Counted from the stretch's first letter, positions 47,476 through 58,944 are shown. The stretch: DNA of 64,000 nucleotides from Cyrtodaria siliqua (GCA_037043455.1 JAWPHD010011498.1:1-64000); one strand, 5' to 3'. Program-made: numbers and translations. The notes: a model not told the origin generated them from the letters alone.

Positions 47476-49164
47476 TTATTTGACTTGAAACACTTTGACA
47501 GAGTTATTGTTATACATTCCCACATATAGTTTGTCCTCACTATCGGAGTATGTGATCGAGCGTGGATAAGTCACTCCATGTTCCTGTCCCAGTAGTATCT
47601 GTATCTTGGAACACTCGGCTGTTATCCGATGGACGTTACTGGACCTGTAGCCACATACATACACTGTCCCTGTCCTGTCTATAGCCAGACCGTCTGGATA
47701 CTTCAGGTTATCATCCTTGTAGACTGCCTTCACGGTACCGTCCATCGTCATACACGTCACTGTGTTCTTGTCGTAATCAGACACGTACACGGCCGTCTTA
47801 TCTGGGCTGATGGCTATGTACCTCGGGTAATCAAACAGTTGTGCACCGTTGGAATCTTTATTCAGACTTCTCAACACAGACCCGTTCATGTCCATCATTT
47901 CAACTTTACCTGGGCTCTCAAATGTCACTATAAGTGTCCCGTCAGTGTGTACAAGTCCCATACACTGACCATTTGTCTTTATCTCTCGACCCTTGGACAA
48001 GGAGGATGAAGTTGTAGACAGCAGCTGGATCTTCTCCCCATAGACTGTCACGGCTACTCGACTGTTATCGATCATAGTTACGTCCCATGGGCAAGATGTC
48101 AGTTGTACTTCAGACGTAACCTTGTTTTGTTTTATGTCCACAAGTTTAACCTTCTTGCTGTTATAATCAGCAATGACGAGTTGGTTGTTGGGTAGCAGGC
48201 ATGATCCTCTTATGATGCAGTTAGAGGTGTCGGTGGATGATTTCACATTGACGTCTGCTACGTGTACAGGTGTCACATTGACAGATTTCAACAGACCCAG
48301 TGTGCGGCCGTTTGCAACGTGTACAGGCGCTACTGTGTTCTGCAAACCAGGTAGCATCACTAACTGTCCTAGAATATTCTGCGTTTTCTCCGCGGAGTTT
48401 GACTGATCTATTTTAGTAAACGCGTACCTTCTGATTGTATTAACTGCCTCTACTTTACTTAGTGTGCCTTTCAACATTGTCATTTGATGTGCCGCGTTTT
48501 TCATTTCTACAAATATTTGACTGTTTTGGTTCTTCCGTTGCATTGCCTCCAGTTTAGTTGTCAGTGTTTGGATTTCAGCTATTACGGTACCACTGGTGTC
48601 CGAAATCGCGCTCATTCTCGTCAAATCCTCATCTCGGAACTGCGTTACTATGCTCTCTATTGCTTCTATGGCTTTGGAGTGGTATGTTTCTATTTCCTCC
48701 ACCTGCGACTTCGAAAGACTCAACGTACGGTCATACTTCTGTTCTAGTCCATTTAGTTCCTTCATTATTTCTTTATATTCCGGACTCTGTGCAATCCCGT
48801 CAGATACGTCCGACAACTTGCTGACCTTGCAACCCACGTGACCAATCTTCACGCATCTCTGACATCCTAGCTGGTCATGTGATTTGCAGTAGAAGCTAAT
48901 AATCTCACCTTTATGTTGTGCACATGGTTCCGTGTACGTGTCAATCGTCGTAGACGAAGATTTGATCTTAGGCATTTGAGACTTGTCCAGTATGATATGG
49001 TGCTTGGATGGTCTTGCTTTACGGTGATGAGTAACGCACGTGTCACATAGATATTCTTGACAGTCGGTGCAATATCCCTCGGCAGGAAGATGTTCGTCAT
49101 CATCCCCACACGGCTGACAGAAGAGATCTGTCATTTCATCCGATCCAGCTTCTACTGATTCCAT
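47476..49164 (-). CDS. B-box zinc finger / coiled-coil / NHL-repeat protein (TRIM-like)
   Basis: A single uninterrupted frame of 562 residues from ATG (MESVEAGSDE) to TAA. B-box 1 spans about 16-56 (C16, C19, C32, C35, C40, C43 and H55/H56). B-box 2 spans about 81-112 (CAQH, C93, H96, CQRC, HVGC). A coiled coil follows at about 130-240, then a C-terminal propeller-like region from about 330 with NHL-type units YPRYIAISP (about 446), YPDGLAID (about 489) and YPRSITYS (about 533). There is no N-terminal RING, so it is TRIM-like rather than a proven ubiquitin ligase. Family members act in RNA/protein regulation and innate immunity; the role here is unknown. The frame can be opened at a GTG four codons earlier, but on the minus strand that stretch reads ttgtgattcacag|A-ATG, a good splice acceptor, so the ATG at 49,164 is chosen and a 5' UTR intron is likely. 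Confidence 0.92.
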   Translation of the reverse strand: MESVEAGSDEMTDLFCQPCGDDDEHLPAEGYCTDCQEYLCDTCVTHHRKARPSKHHIILDKSQMPKIKSSSTTIDTYTEPCAQHKGEIISFYCKSHDQLGCQRCVKIGHVGCKVSKLSDVSDGIAQSPEYKEIMKELNGLEQKYDRTLSLSKSQVEEIETYHSKAIEAIESIVTQFRDEDLTRMSAISDTSGTVIAEIQTLTTKLEAMQRKNQNSQIFVEMKNAAHQMTMLKGTLSKVEAVNTIRRYAFTKIDQSNSAEKTQNILGQLVMLPGLQNTVAPVHVANGRTLGLLKSVNVTPVHVADVNVKSSTDTSNCIIRGSCLLPNNQLVIADYNSKKVKLVDIKQNKVTSEVQLTSCPWDVTMIDNSRVAVTVYGEKIQLLSTTSSSLSKGREIKTNGQCMGLVHTDGTLIVTFESPGKVEMMDMNGSVLRSLNKDSNGAQLFDYPRYIAISPDKTAVYVSDYDKNTVTCMTMDGTVKAVYKDDNLKYPDGLAIDRTGTVYVCGYRSSNVHRITAECSKIQILLGQEHGVTYPRSITYSDSEDKLYVGMYNNNSVKVFQVK

Positions 49165-49436
49165 TCTGTGAATCACAAATATATTTATTTTATGTTTTGA
49201 ATGTACCGTAGGGAATCGATAAAATCAATCAATAAACTATTCTCTATATTTCGTTATTTCGAACAAAGGCTTTTATCAGTAATTGAAGTAGATATTAATT
49301 GAAGTAGATATAACTACATGTTGCCAACTTGTTCATCTACTACTTTATTTTTCTTAATAAAAGCCTTGAATGCAGAAATACTACAGAGACGATTTTATGG
49401 AAATATATTCTCGTTTTCCGAAAGAAAAAAAAAAGA
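49165..49436. other. Upstream flank of the B-box/NHL gene
   Basis: Probably 5' UTR intron on the minus strand. No promoter was identified. The 21-bp minisatellite begins within 280 bp of the coding start. Confidence 0.45.
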
Positions 49437-50846
49437 CCCATATATACTGAAATACTCCCCAGGTAGACTGAAATACTCCTCATTTATACTGAAATACTTC
49501 CCAGGTATACTGAAAAACTCTCTAATAAAATCCTCCCCAGGTAAACTGAAATAATCCACAGGTATACTGAAATACTCCACAGGTATACTGAAATACTCCC
49601 CAGGTAGACGGTAATATTCCGCAGGTATGCTGACATTTTCCCTAGGCATGCTGAAATAATCCACAGTTATACTGAAATACTCCCCAGGTATACTGCAATA
49701 CTCCCCAGGTATACGGAAATATTCCACAGGCATACTGAAATACTCCCCAGGTATACTGAAATACTCCACAGGTATACTAAAATACTTCTCAGGCATACCG
49801 AAATACTCTTCGAGCGTACTGAAATACTCCCCAAGAATACTGACATACTCACCAGGCATGCTGATATACTCCCCAGGTAGACGGAAATATTCCGCGGATA
49901 TACTGAAATTCTCCACAGGCATACTGAAATACTCCCCAGGTATAGGGAAATATTCCACAGGCATACTAAAATACTCCCAGGCATACTGAAAAACTCCCCA
50001 TGTATACTGAAAAACTTCAAATGTATACTGAAATACTCCGCAGGTATACTAAAATACTCCCCAGGCATACTGAAATACTCCCCGTGCATACTGAAATACT
50101 CCGCAGGTTTACTAAAATACTCCCAAGAGATACTGAAATTCTCCCAAGGTATACGGAACTATTCCACAGGCATATTGAAATACTCCAAATGTATACTGAA
50201 ATACTCCGCAGCGATACTGAAATACTCCCCAGGCATACTGAAATACTCCCCGGCGATACTGAAATACTCCCAAGGTATACTGAAATACTCCCCATGCATA
50301 CTGAAATACTCCCCAGGTATACTGAAATACTCCCCAGGCATACTGACATACTCCCCAGGCATATTGAAATGCTCTAAAGGTATACTGAAATACTCCCAAT
50401 GTATACTGAAATACGCCCCAACGATACTAAAATACTCCACAGGTATACCGAAATACTTCCAATGTATACTGAAGTACTCCCCATGTACGCTGAAATACTC
50501 CCCGGTGATAATGAAATAATCCCCAGGCATACTGAAATAATCCCCAGGCATACTGAAATACTCCGCAGGTATTCTAACATACTCCCCGGATATACTGAAA
50601 TACTCCACAGGCATACCGAAATCCTCCCCAGATGTACTGAAATACTCACCAGGTCTATTGAAATACTCCACAAAAATACTGAAATACTCTACATGTATAC
50701 TGATATACACCCCAGATGTACTGATATACTCCCCATGTATATTGAAATACTCCCCAGATATACTGAAATATTTCCCTAGGCATACTGAAATACTCTCCAT
50801 GTAAACTGAAATACTCTCTATATGTAAACTGAAATACTCCACGCCA
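49437..50846 (-). repeat. 21-bp minisatellite, inverted orientation
   Basis: About 66 copies of a unit with core ctgaaatactccccaggtat, the reverse complement of the family at 5,127-5,514. Variants affect mainly the ccccagg block. Both strands have frames open for 100-240 codons because 21 is a multiple of 3. Confidence 0.96.
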
Positions 50847-53240
50847 TAATAGATTACATGCCTGATGAATTTACTTAAAATGTTCCACACCATTATGCAT
50901 TGTATTTATGATGGAATTACATGAAATGCTTGGCAACAGGTTACCTTACATGTATCATGGATATACATGAAATATTCCGCACCATAATATAATGTATGGA
51001 ATTACATGAAATGCATGACAACAGGTTACCTTACATGTATCATGGATATACATGAAATATTCCGCACCATAATATAATGTATGGAAATACATGAAATGCA
51101 TGACAACAGGTTACCTTACATGTATCATGGATATACATGAAATATTCCGCACCATAATATAATGTATGGAATTACATGAAATGCATGACAACAGGTTACC
51201 TTACATGTATCATGGATATACATGAAATATTCCGCACCATAATATAATGTATGGAAATACATGAAATGCTTGACAGCAGGTTACCTTACATGTATCATGG
51301 ATATACATGAAATATTCCGCACCATAATATAATGTATGGAAATACATGAAATGCTTGACAGCAGGTTACCTTACATGTATCATGGATATACATGAAATAT
51401 TCCGCACCATAATATAATGTATGGAAATACATGAAATGCATGACAACAGGTTACCTTACATGTATCATGGATATACATGAAATATTCCGCACCATAATAT
51501 AATGTATGGAAATACATGAAATGCTTGACAGCAGGTTACCTTACATGTATCATGGATATACATGAAATATTCCGCACCATAATATAATGTATGGAAATAC
51601 ATGAAATGCTTGACAGCAGGTTACCTTACATGTATCATGGATATACATGAAATATTCCGCACCATAATATAATGTATGGAAATACATGAAATGCATGACA
51701 ACAGGTTACCTTACATGTATCATGGATATACATGAAATATTCCGCACCATAATATAATGTATGGAAATACATGAAATGCATGACAGCAGGTTACCTTACA
51801 TGTATCATGGATATACATGAAATATTCCGCACCATAATATAATGTATGGAAATACATGAAATGCTTGACAGCAGGTTACCTTACATGTATCATGGATATA
51901 CATGCAATATTCCGCACCATAATATAATGTATGGAAATACATGAAATGCTTGACAGCAGGTTACCTTACATGTCTCATGGATATACATGAAATATTCCGC
52001 ACCATAATATAATGTATGGAATTACATGAAATGGTTGACAGCAGGTTACCTTACATGTATCATGGATATACATGAAATATTCCGCACCATAATATATTGT
52101 ATGGAATTACATGAAATGCTTGACAGCAGGTTACCTTACATGTCTCATGGATATACATGAAATATTCCGCACCATAATATATTGTATGGAATTACATGAA
52201 ATGCTTGACAGCAGATTACCTTACATGTCTCATGGATATACATGAAATATTCCGCACCATAATATAATGTATGGAATTACATGAAATGGTTGACAGCAGG
52301 TTACCTTACATGTCTCATGGATATACATGAAATATTCCGCACCATAATATATTGTATGGAATTACATGAAATGCTTGACAGCAGGTTACCTTACATGTCT
52401 CATGGATATACATGAAATATTCCGCACCATAATATATTGTATGGAATTACATGAAATGCTTGACAGCAGGTTACCTTACATGTATCATGGATATACATGA
52501 AATATTCCGCGCCATAATATAATGTATGGAAATACATGAAATGCTTGACAGCAGGTTACCTTACATGTATCATGGATATACATGAAATATTCCGCAGCAT
52601 AATATAATGTATGGAAATACATGAAATGCATGACAACAGGTTACCTTACATGTATCATGTTACATGTATCATGGATATACATGAAATATTCCGCACCATT
52701 ATATAATGTATGGAAATACATGAAATGCTTGACAGCAGGTTACCTTACATGTCTCATGGATATACATGAAATATTCCGCACCATAATATATTGCATGGAA
52801 TTACATGAAATGCTTGACAGCAGGTTACCTTACATGTCTCATGGATATACATGAAATATTCCGCACCATAATATATTGTATGGAATTACATGAAATGCTT
52901 GACAGCAGGTTACCTTACATGTCTCATGGATATACATGAAATATTCCGCACCATAATATATTGTTTTGAATTACATGAAATGCTTGACAGCAGGTTACCT
53001 TACATGTCTCATGGATATACATGAAATATTCCGCACCATAATATATTGTATGGAATTACATGAAATGCTTGACAGCAGGTTACCTTACATTATCATGGAT
53101 ATACATGAAATATTCCGCACCATAATATAATGTATGGAAATACATGAAATGCATGACAACAGGTTACCTTACATGTATCATGGATATACATGAAATATTC
53201 CGCACCATAATATAATGTATGGAATTACATGAAATGGTCA
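50847..53240 (+). repeat. 85-bp minisatellite
   Basis: About 28 copies of an 85-bp unit (core gatatacatgaaatattccg, later gcaggttaccttacatg). Copies fall into subtypes: catgacaacagg versus cttgacagcagg, and atgtatcatgg versus atgtctcatgg. These run in blocks, indicating local duplication. The array follows the 21-bp array directly. Confidence 0.96.
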
Positions 53241-53635
53241 CACCATGAAATATTGCATGTATAAAGGAAGTACATGAACTGTGTGTGTGTGTGTGTGTGT
53301 GTATTTCTAAGGATTATAGTCCGTCCACCAAGCAACCGACAGGCGTTTTACCCGACGGTCATAGGTACAATTGAGTCTGGACTTTTATCTGTGTGTTTGT
53401 GTGTGATGTGATGATATGTCTTCTTGAAGCAGTGAACTCAATGGTTTCTTTATAGTGCTGCCACACTGGAATACCACGCCATAGCAGACATGATACCCAC
53501 CAGTCACATTATTCTGACACTGGTCAATCAGTTGTAGCCATTATTTGCTCGTCAGGCAAGGGTTACAAGTGACTACTACCATTTTTAAAGTATTTGGTAT
53601 GAACTGTCATACAACAGGCTATATATATACTGAAC
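53241..53635. other. Intergenic, with a GT microsatellite
   Basis: (GT)n at about 53,280-53,302. The remainder shows no gene. Confidence 0.6.
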
Positions 53636-53873
53636 CAAACAGAATGAATGAATGGTGTTTTACGGCACGTCGTCACATAAATAGGTCATATTGTGCGCAA
53701 AAATTGATGAAAAATGAAGAAATGAAGTATAAATTCAAAATTAATGTAAATATATAAAGATAAAACTATTAAAAAATAAGGGATGATAAGGTGTAATATA
53801 AACTATGTATGTAAATCAACAAATGCCCGTCAACGGGTATATAAACAAGTAAATATATATAAGAACACATTAT
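53636..53873 (-). mobile_element. LINE 3' UTR and tail (right half displaced to 57,210)
   Basis: Read on the minus strand from 53,873 this AT-rich segment ends in gccgtaaaacaccattcatt, with a CATT-repeat tail near 53,640. It continues naturally from the LINE coding end at 57,210 once the 53,874-57,209 insertion and one TTAT are removed. Assignment as a LINE tail rests on this continuity and on the tail motif. Confidence 0.75.
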
Positions 53874-54838
53874 TGTTACAGAGTGATAATTAAGGTTAAC
53901 TCAGTTGTTTGGAAAGTGGTTTGTACGCGTTGCTTCCCTTCAACTAGATGTTGTGCTTGAGTTGGCTTTTACCTGGAAATTTGGTCACATGACTTAATTG
54001 TGTTCAGCATATTTTGTGTGTCCAGTTCTCTTTTGTGCAAGGTCAGAAATGGTCAGACATGTTTGTTTTTTTAGAGTTTTAGTTTTTTAAATTTAGGTTA
54101 CTGCAAAGAAGACATGGAGGTTTGTTAATCTCATATTTGCAATTGTTTCCTTTTAAATGTTCCTATGAGTTGATGTAACTTTAATGTTTACAGTTTGACT
54201 AGTTTGGTAAATCTAAGACAGTCTATGATTACAAGTTATTGTACTCAAGATGGCAGTATTCGTTACTACATATTTAATACTATTATTAAATACTCACTAT
54301 CCTTTCAAATCTTTGCACAACATATAACAATGTTATTAACTTGCAGCGTTGACTAACTACACAGTAGTGGATGATGAAGACAGTTGAGAGAATGAGAGAT
54401 ACACTTAATTCCATAAATTGGTAAGTCAATGTATAAAGATGTGTTGTGTAAGGTGTTACACCTATGTATATGTAATAATGTTTTATCATTATTAGCTATA
54501 CTAGGCCACTAGACACATAAATACTTTATATATATTCTTTATGAGTCGATACATATGGAATGCATTCTTTATTATAAATGCATGTATTTGAGATCATGTG
54601 TGTATATTTATTTGTGAACTAATGATTTCAAGATCACTTTGTATGCCTTATTATGCATTTCAGAGTGAATCGTATCTACTATACGAGTTGTATCGTGTCT
54701 ACGATAATTAATACAGATGTATATATAAAAAACCATGGACTTCGTTTATTTCCAACTCCTGTAGTATCGACATACACACAGTACCGTAGAGAACCCCACG
54801 TGATATAACTTTCTCTGGGTAAAACCCATGGAGTAACA
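53874..54838 (+). repeat. LTR 1 of the inverted-LTR unit
   Basis: 965 bp, TGTTACAGAG...GGAGTAACA, with short inverted termini TGTTAC/GTAACA. A TATA box (tatataaa, 54,722-54,729) lies about 110 bp from the 3' edge. The short minus-strand open frame inside is mirrored in LTR 2 and is not a gene. Confidence 0.88.
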
Positions 54839-54839
54839 T

Positions 54840-54856
54840 TGGCGCCCAACGTTTGG
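54840..54856 (+). other. tRNA-Lys-type primer-binding site
   Basis: TGGCGCCCAACGTTTGG starts one base after LTR 1. The first 13 bases are those of the well-known lysine-tRNA primer site (TGGCGCCCAACGT), so tRNA-Lys priming is likely. Confidence 0.8.
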
Positions 54857-55890
54857 TCAGTGTGTGTGGTTTTAATCTGGACGCAGTTAACTTTTAATAG
54901 CCGATAACTTAACATATACTTGTGATGCACTTCAGGTAATTAAATTTCAGTGCATGAACAGTAGTGCATATGTGATTTAAGGGAGAGATATTAAAGGTGA
55001 TATTAAATTAAAGTTGACAATGGTTAGCGCAATAGTGAAGTAAAGTCGACAATGGTTAGCGCAATAGTGAAGTAAAAGTTGACAATAGTTAGCGCAAAAG
55101 TGAATTAAAGACTTAAGTTAACAATGGTTAGCGCGCAATAGTGAATTAAAGTTGACAATAGCTAGCGCAATAGTGAATTAACATTGACAATATAAAGCGC
55201 AATAGTGAATTAAAGTTGACAATATTGAGCGCAATAGTGAATTAAGGTGGAAATGATTCAGCGCAATAGTGAATTAAGTGTTGATATGAACTAGAGAGAA
55301 AATTTATGTGAATTTACTTGAAGGTGAATCAAGTTGGTGTAAAGTAAGCGTAAAAGACACTTAAAGTTGAATTGTGATTACAAAGTGAGCGTAAAAGACT
55401 CTTAAAGTTGAATTGTGATTGCAAAGTGAGCGTAAAAGACCTTTAACTTGGAATTGTTGTATAGTGTGAACTTAATTTAAAGGATACATTCTTGATAGTG
55501 CAATAGTGAATTAACATTGACAATATAAAGCGCAATAGTGAATTAAAGTTGACAATATTGAGCGCAATAGTGAATTAAGGTGGAAATGATTCAGCGCAAT
55601 AGTGAATTAAGTGTTGATATGAACTAGAGAGAAAATTTATGTGAATTTACTTGAAGGTGAATCAAGTTGGTGTAAAGTAAGCGTAAAAGACACTTAAAGT
55701 TGAATTGTGATTACAAAGTGAGCGTAAAAGACTCTTAAAGTTGAATTGTGATTGCAAAGTGAGCGTAAAAGACCTTTAACTTGGAATTGTTGTATAGTGT
55801 GAACTTAATTTAAAGGATACATTCTTGATAGTGCATTTACAGTGTATGTATTATAGGATTTAGAAGAGAATACGATAAAAGTGAAATAGA
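54857..55890 (+). repeat. Leader with short repeats and a 333-bp tandem duplication
   Basis: Many copies of a unit near 33 bp containing agcgcaatagtgaatta occupy about 55,010-55,290. The block 55,168-55,500 is duplicated exactly at 55,501-55,833. No long open frame is present. The repetition is in the position of a packaging/leader region, but no function can be read. Confidence 0.85.
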
Positions 55891-56250
55891 ATGACAAGAA
55901 GAAAGGGCAACCGTAGTATTTCTGAGGAAGACAAAGACAAGATAGACATGGCAACGGGAGGATCACCAATACCAATGGGAGGATCCCCAACGGGAGGATT
56001 ACCAACGCCAATAGGAAGATTACCAACGCCAATGGGAAAATTACCATTGCCAAGGGGAGGAATTCCAATGTCAATGGGAGGATCGCCATTAGGTTACGGA
56101 GTTCCGGAAGAAGACGAGAATGTGTTAAAAGCATTTCATGCGTTAAAACTTAAGCAAAAGATAGTTAAATCAGAAGATGTTGTAAAATATTTAAAACATT
56201 ATAAAGGAGAGGAAAATGAAGTAAGGAAGAAAGATCAAAAGGATGCAAAG
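55891..56250 (+). pseudogene. Truncated gag-like frame
   Basis: ATG at 55,891 opens a frame (MTRRKGNRSISEEDKDK) with repeated PMGGSP/PTPIG motifs, then a charged helical stretch. At about 56,250 it runs into the reversed primer site and LTR 2, so the natural C-terminus is lost; the nominal frame ends at 56,391. Its position after an LTR and primer site supports a Gag N-terminus. No capsid or zinc-knuckle motif is retained, so this is inference. Confidence 0.6.
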
Positions 56251-56264
56251 ACGTTGGGCGCCAA
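56251..56264 (-). other. Inverted partial primer-binding site
   Basis: Reverse complement reads ttggcgcccaacgt, identical to the first 14 bases after LTR 1. Homology ends abruptly there and continues into gag-like sequence. It marks the internal junction of the inverted unit. Confidence 0.8.
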
Positions 56265-56265
56265 A

Positions 56266-57209
56266 TGTTACTCCATGGGTTTTACTCAGAGAAAGTTACA
56301 TCACGTGGGGTTCTCTACTGTGTGTATGTGGATATTACTGGAGTTGGAAATAAACGAAGTCCATGGTTTTTTATATATACATCTGTATTGATTATCGTAG
56401 ACACGATACGACTCGTATGGTAGATACGACTCACTCTGAAATGCATAATAAGGCATACTAAGTGATCTTGAAATCATTAGTTCACAAATACATATACAAT
56501 CTCAAATACATGTATTTATAATAAAGAATGCATTCCTTATGTATCGACTCATAAAGAATATATATAAAGTAGTTATGTGTCTAGTGGCCTATTATAGCTA
56601 ATAATGATAAAACATTATTACATATACATAGGTGTAACACCTTACACAACACATCTTTATACATTGACTTACCAATTTATGGAATTAAGTGTATCTCTCA
56701 TTCTCTCAACTGTCTTCACCATCCACTGCTGTGTAGTTAGTCAACGCTGCAAGTTAATAACATTGTTATATGTTGTGCAAAGATTTGAAAGGATAGTGAG
56801 TATTTAATAATAGTATTACATATGTAGTTACTAATACTGCCATCTTGAGTACAATAACTTGTAATCATAGACAGCCTTAGATTTACAAAAATAGTCAAAC
56901 TGTAAACATTAAAGTTACATCAACTCATAGGAACATTAAAAAGGAAACAATTGCAAACAACCTCCATGTCTTCTTTGCAGTAACCTAAGTTTAATATACT
57001 AAAACTCTAAAAAAAAAAACATGTCTGACCATTTTTGACCTTGCACAAAAGAGAACTGGACACACAAAATATGCTGAACACAATTGTCATGTGACCAAAT
57101 TTCCAGGTAAAAGCCAACTCAAGCGTAACATCTAGTTAAAGGGAAGCAACTCGTACAAACCACTTTCCAAATAACTTACAGATTTAACCTTAATTATCAC
57201 TCTGTAACA
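56266..57209 (-). repeat. LTR 2 of the inverted-LTR unit
   Basis: 944 bp, reverse-complement homologue of LTR 1, with matching termini. Differences from LTR 1 are scattered substitutions and small indels (for example a missing tacc-type stretch near the 3' end). Confidence 0.88.
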
Positions 57210-57545
57210 TTATAATGATTGATATAGTCTGATCTCTTTTAGGAAATCTAAAACAAGACTAAAATCTATAGTATCAAATAACTCTTTCATAGTATTAACA
57301 TTGTAGTACCTTTGACGCATAGGATCAAAGTCTACACATTCCAATAAGATGTGTTTGACCGTTAACGGTGCAAAGCAGGGTGTATACATTCTGGTAATTG
57401 CTCAGCTTGTAATAAATATGAATGAGTATAACGTGTATGCTATATCCTGCACCGGGCTAGGAGAACTTCTTCTCGACGAATGGGTCTACTAGAAGAACGC
57501 CATTCTCCAAGTAACGGTTTAATTGAATGGAGTTTATTGTTACAT
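57210..57545 (-). pseudogene. LINE ORF C-terminal fragment (left half at 53,636)
   Basis: The minus-strand translation contains LTVKHILLECVDFDP..., then ELFDTIDFSLVLDFLKEIRL and a stop at 57,210-57,212. Further upstream are HSIKPLLGEW, RREEVLLARCRI and HTRYTHSYLL. This is the typical carboxy end of a jockey/CR1-like LINE. One in-frame TAG and one frameshift (near 57,365-57,375) are present and the 5' part is missing. The inverted-LTR unit inserted at its stop codon. Confidence 0.85.
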
Positions 57546-57920
57546 GTATGATGAATTTACATGATCGACAACTAGACATACAACCTGCATGATGAAATTA
57601 CATGATTTTTCCACAACTAGATAATTATATAACATGTATGATTAATTTACATGATTGTTCTACAACTAGATTTATAACATGTATGATGAATTTACCTGAT
57701 TGACAACTAGACATATAACATGTACGACGAATGTATATGATTTTCCACAGCTAGACATATAACATGTTCGATGAATTTACACGATTGTTCCACAACTAGA
57801 CATATAACATGGATAATGAATTTACATGACTGTTCCACAACTAGACGTATAACATGGATGATGAATTTACATGATTTTCCACAACTAGACATATAACACG
57901 AATGATGAATTTACAACTTC
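57546..57920 (-). repeat. Degenerate copy of the 45/46-bp minisatellite, inverted
   Basis: About 8 diverged units (ttccacaactagacatataa, atgatgaatttacatga), the reverse complement of the 7-16 kb array. A further fragment lies at about 58,436-58,500. Confidence 0.9.
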
Positions 57921-58944
57921 TTTTTGCCAGTCGGAGTTTTTATAGCACGTAGCATACTTTCACGATACAATTTTCTGATTATATGAAACAGTGACACCAG
58001 TTATTTAGTTTTCTTCCTTTGTGAGCGGTCATTTTCAGTACAAAATTGACTAAAAACCAAGTTCAGATGTTCAATCAAGTCTGAAAATCTAGCTTTTTTG
58101 CTTATATGGAACTGAGTTATATAGTAAATACATGTACTTATGATCCTGTACCGGCCATAAGCCTCGGATTGTCGCGTGGCATGATACAATTTCGCAAAAG
58201 GTTCAAGCAAGCTGATAAGCCCTGGAAGCAGCAAAACTTTAAATGATGTATTTGTAGACAGACTATAATTAATATGTAGAATAAAACTTCATCCTTATGT
58301 GTTGTTTAATAATAATAAAAAATATAAAAAACAAAAAACACGCAGCATTTTTTTAAAACCGAGAGAACTAAGATTAAATAAGTCTTGTACTCGTTTATTT
58401 TTATTTTGATGCGTACTACACTCAAATACTTTAAAATGATATAACATGCATGATGAATTTACATGACTGACAACTAGACATACGTATAACATATACGAAT
58501 GTGTTAATTGCAAGGCGTCAATTCATCCAAGGATTTGTTGACAAATCCTTGACAAATCCTTGATTCATCCTAGAGTACAGGGGGCCGATGAGGGCCTTAG
58601 GCGAGTGGATGGTGTGATTTTCGTTCTAGATCTTTCTTTTACCAGATTTGTTTTTAAATAACAAACACGGAGATTTCATTTTTTTCTACAGACAAAAATT
58701 GTGTTTTTTTAGATCCTTCTATTTTATGAATAATTCGCACTAGAAAGAAGAAGAAATGTCTCTTGAATACACCACAACGTCCCTGTCTGTAGCATGATAT
58801 GCAATACATTTATAAGTGAAGTTAGACAACAGATCACAGTTCTTTTTTTTAGTTCATATTTTCACACACAGTGCATTGATGTTTTTTAAATGCTTTTTTT
58901 AGGTTTTTATTTTTGGTCAGTGTGTACAATTTGGTGTATTTTTT
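57921..58944. other. Intergenic, mostly featureless
   Basis: AT-rich DNA with one fragment of the 45/46-bp family (58,436-58,500) and a short direct repeat ccttga/caaatccttga near 58,530-58,565. No gene recognised. Confidence 0.5.

Larger units (their letters stand above)
53874..57209. mobile_element. Retroelement unit with inverted, head-to-head LTRs
   Basis: Order: plus-strand LTR (53,874-54,838), primer-binding site, leader, start of a gag-like frame, then a reversed partial primer site and a minus-strand LTR (56,266-57,209). Both outer edges are the TGTTACAGAG end of the LTR. The 4 bp on either side are TTAT, a target duplication, and the flanks are two halves of one LINE. The 3,336-bp unit therefore seems to have integrated as one piece. 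No pol is present, so it depended on another element. The two LTRs differ by several percent and small indels, so it is not recent. Confidence 0.85.

Noticed and set aside
50847..53240. 85-bp array as a diverged inverted relative of the 45/46-bp family
   Set aside because: Both contain ttcc-c-acca/aca and atgaat/atggaattacatga stretches, but the match is too loose to support homology by eye.
54286..56807. Two small host genes from the mirrored 67-codon frames
   Set aside because: They lie inside the two inverted LTRs and are the same LTR segment read twice.
56266..57209. LTR 2 as an independent solo LTR insertion
   Set aside because: It carries a primer-site fragment, has no target duplication of its own, and the TTAT pair and the split LINE flank the whole unit instead.
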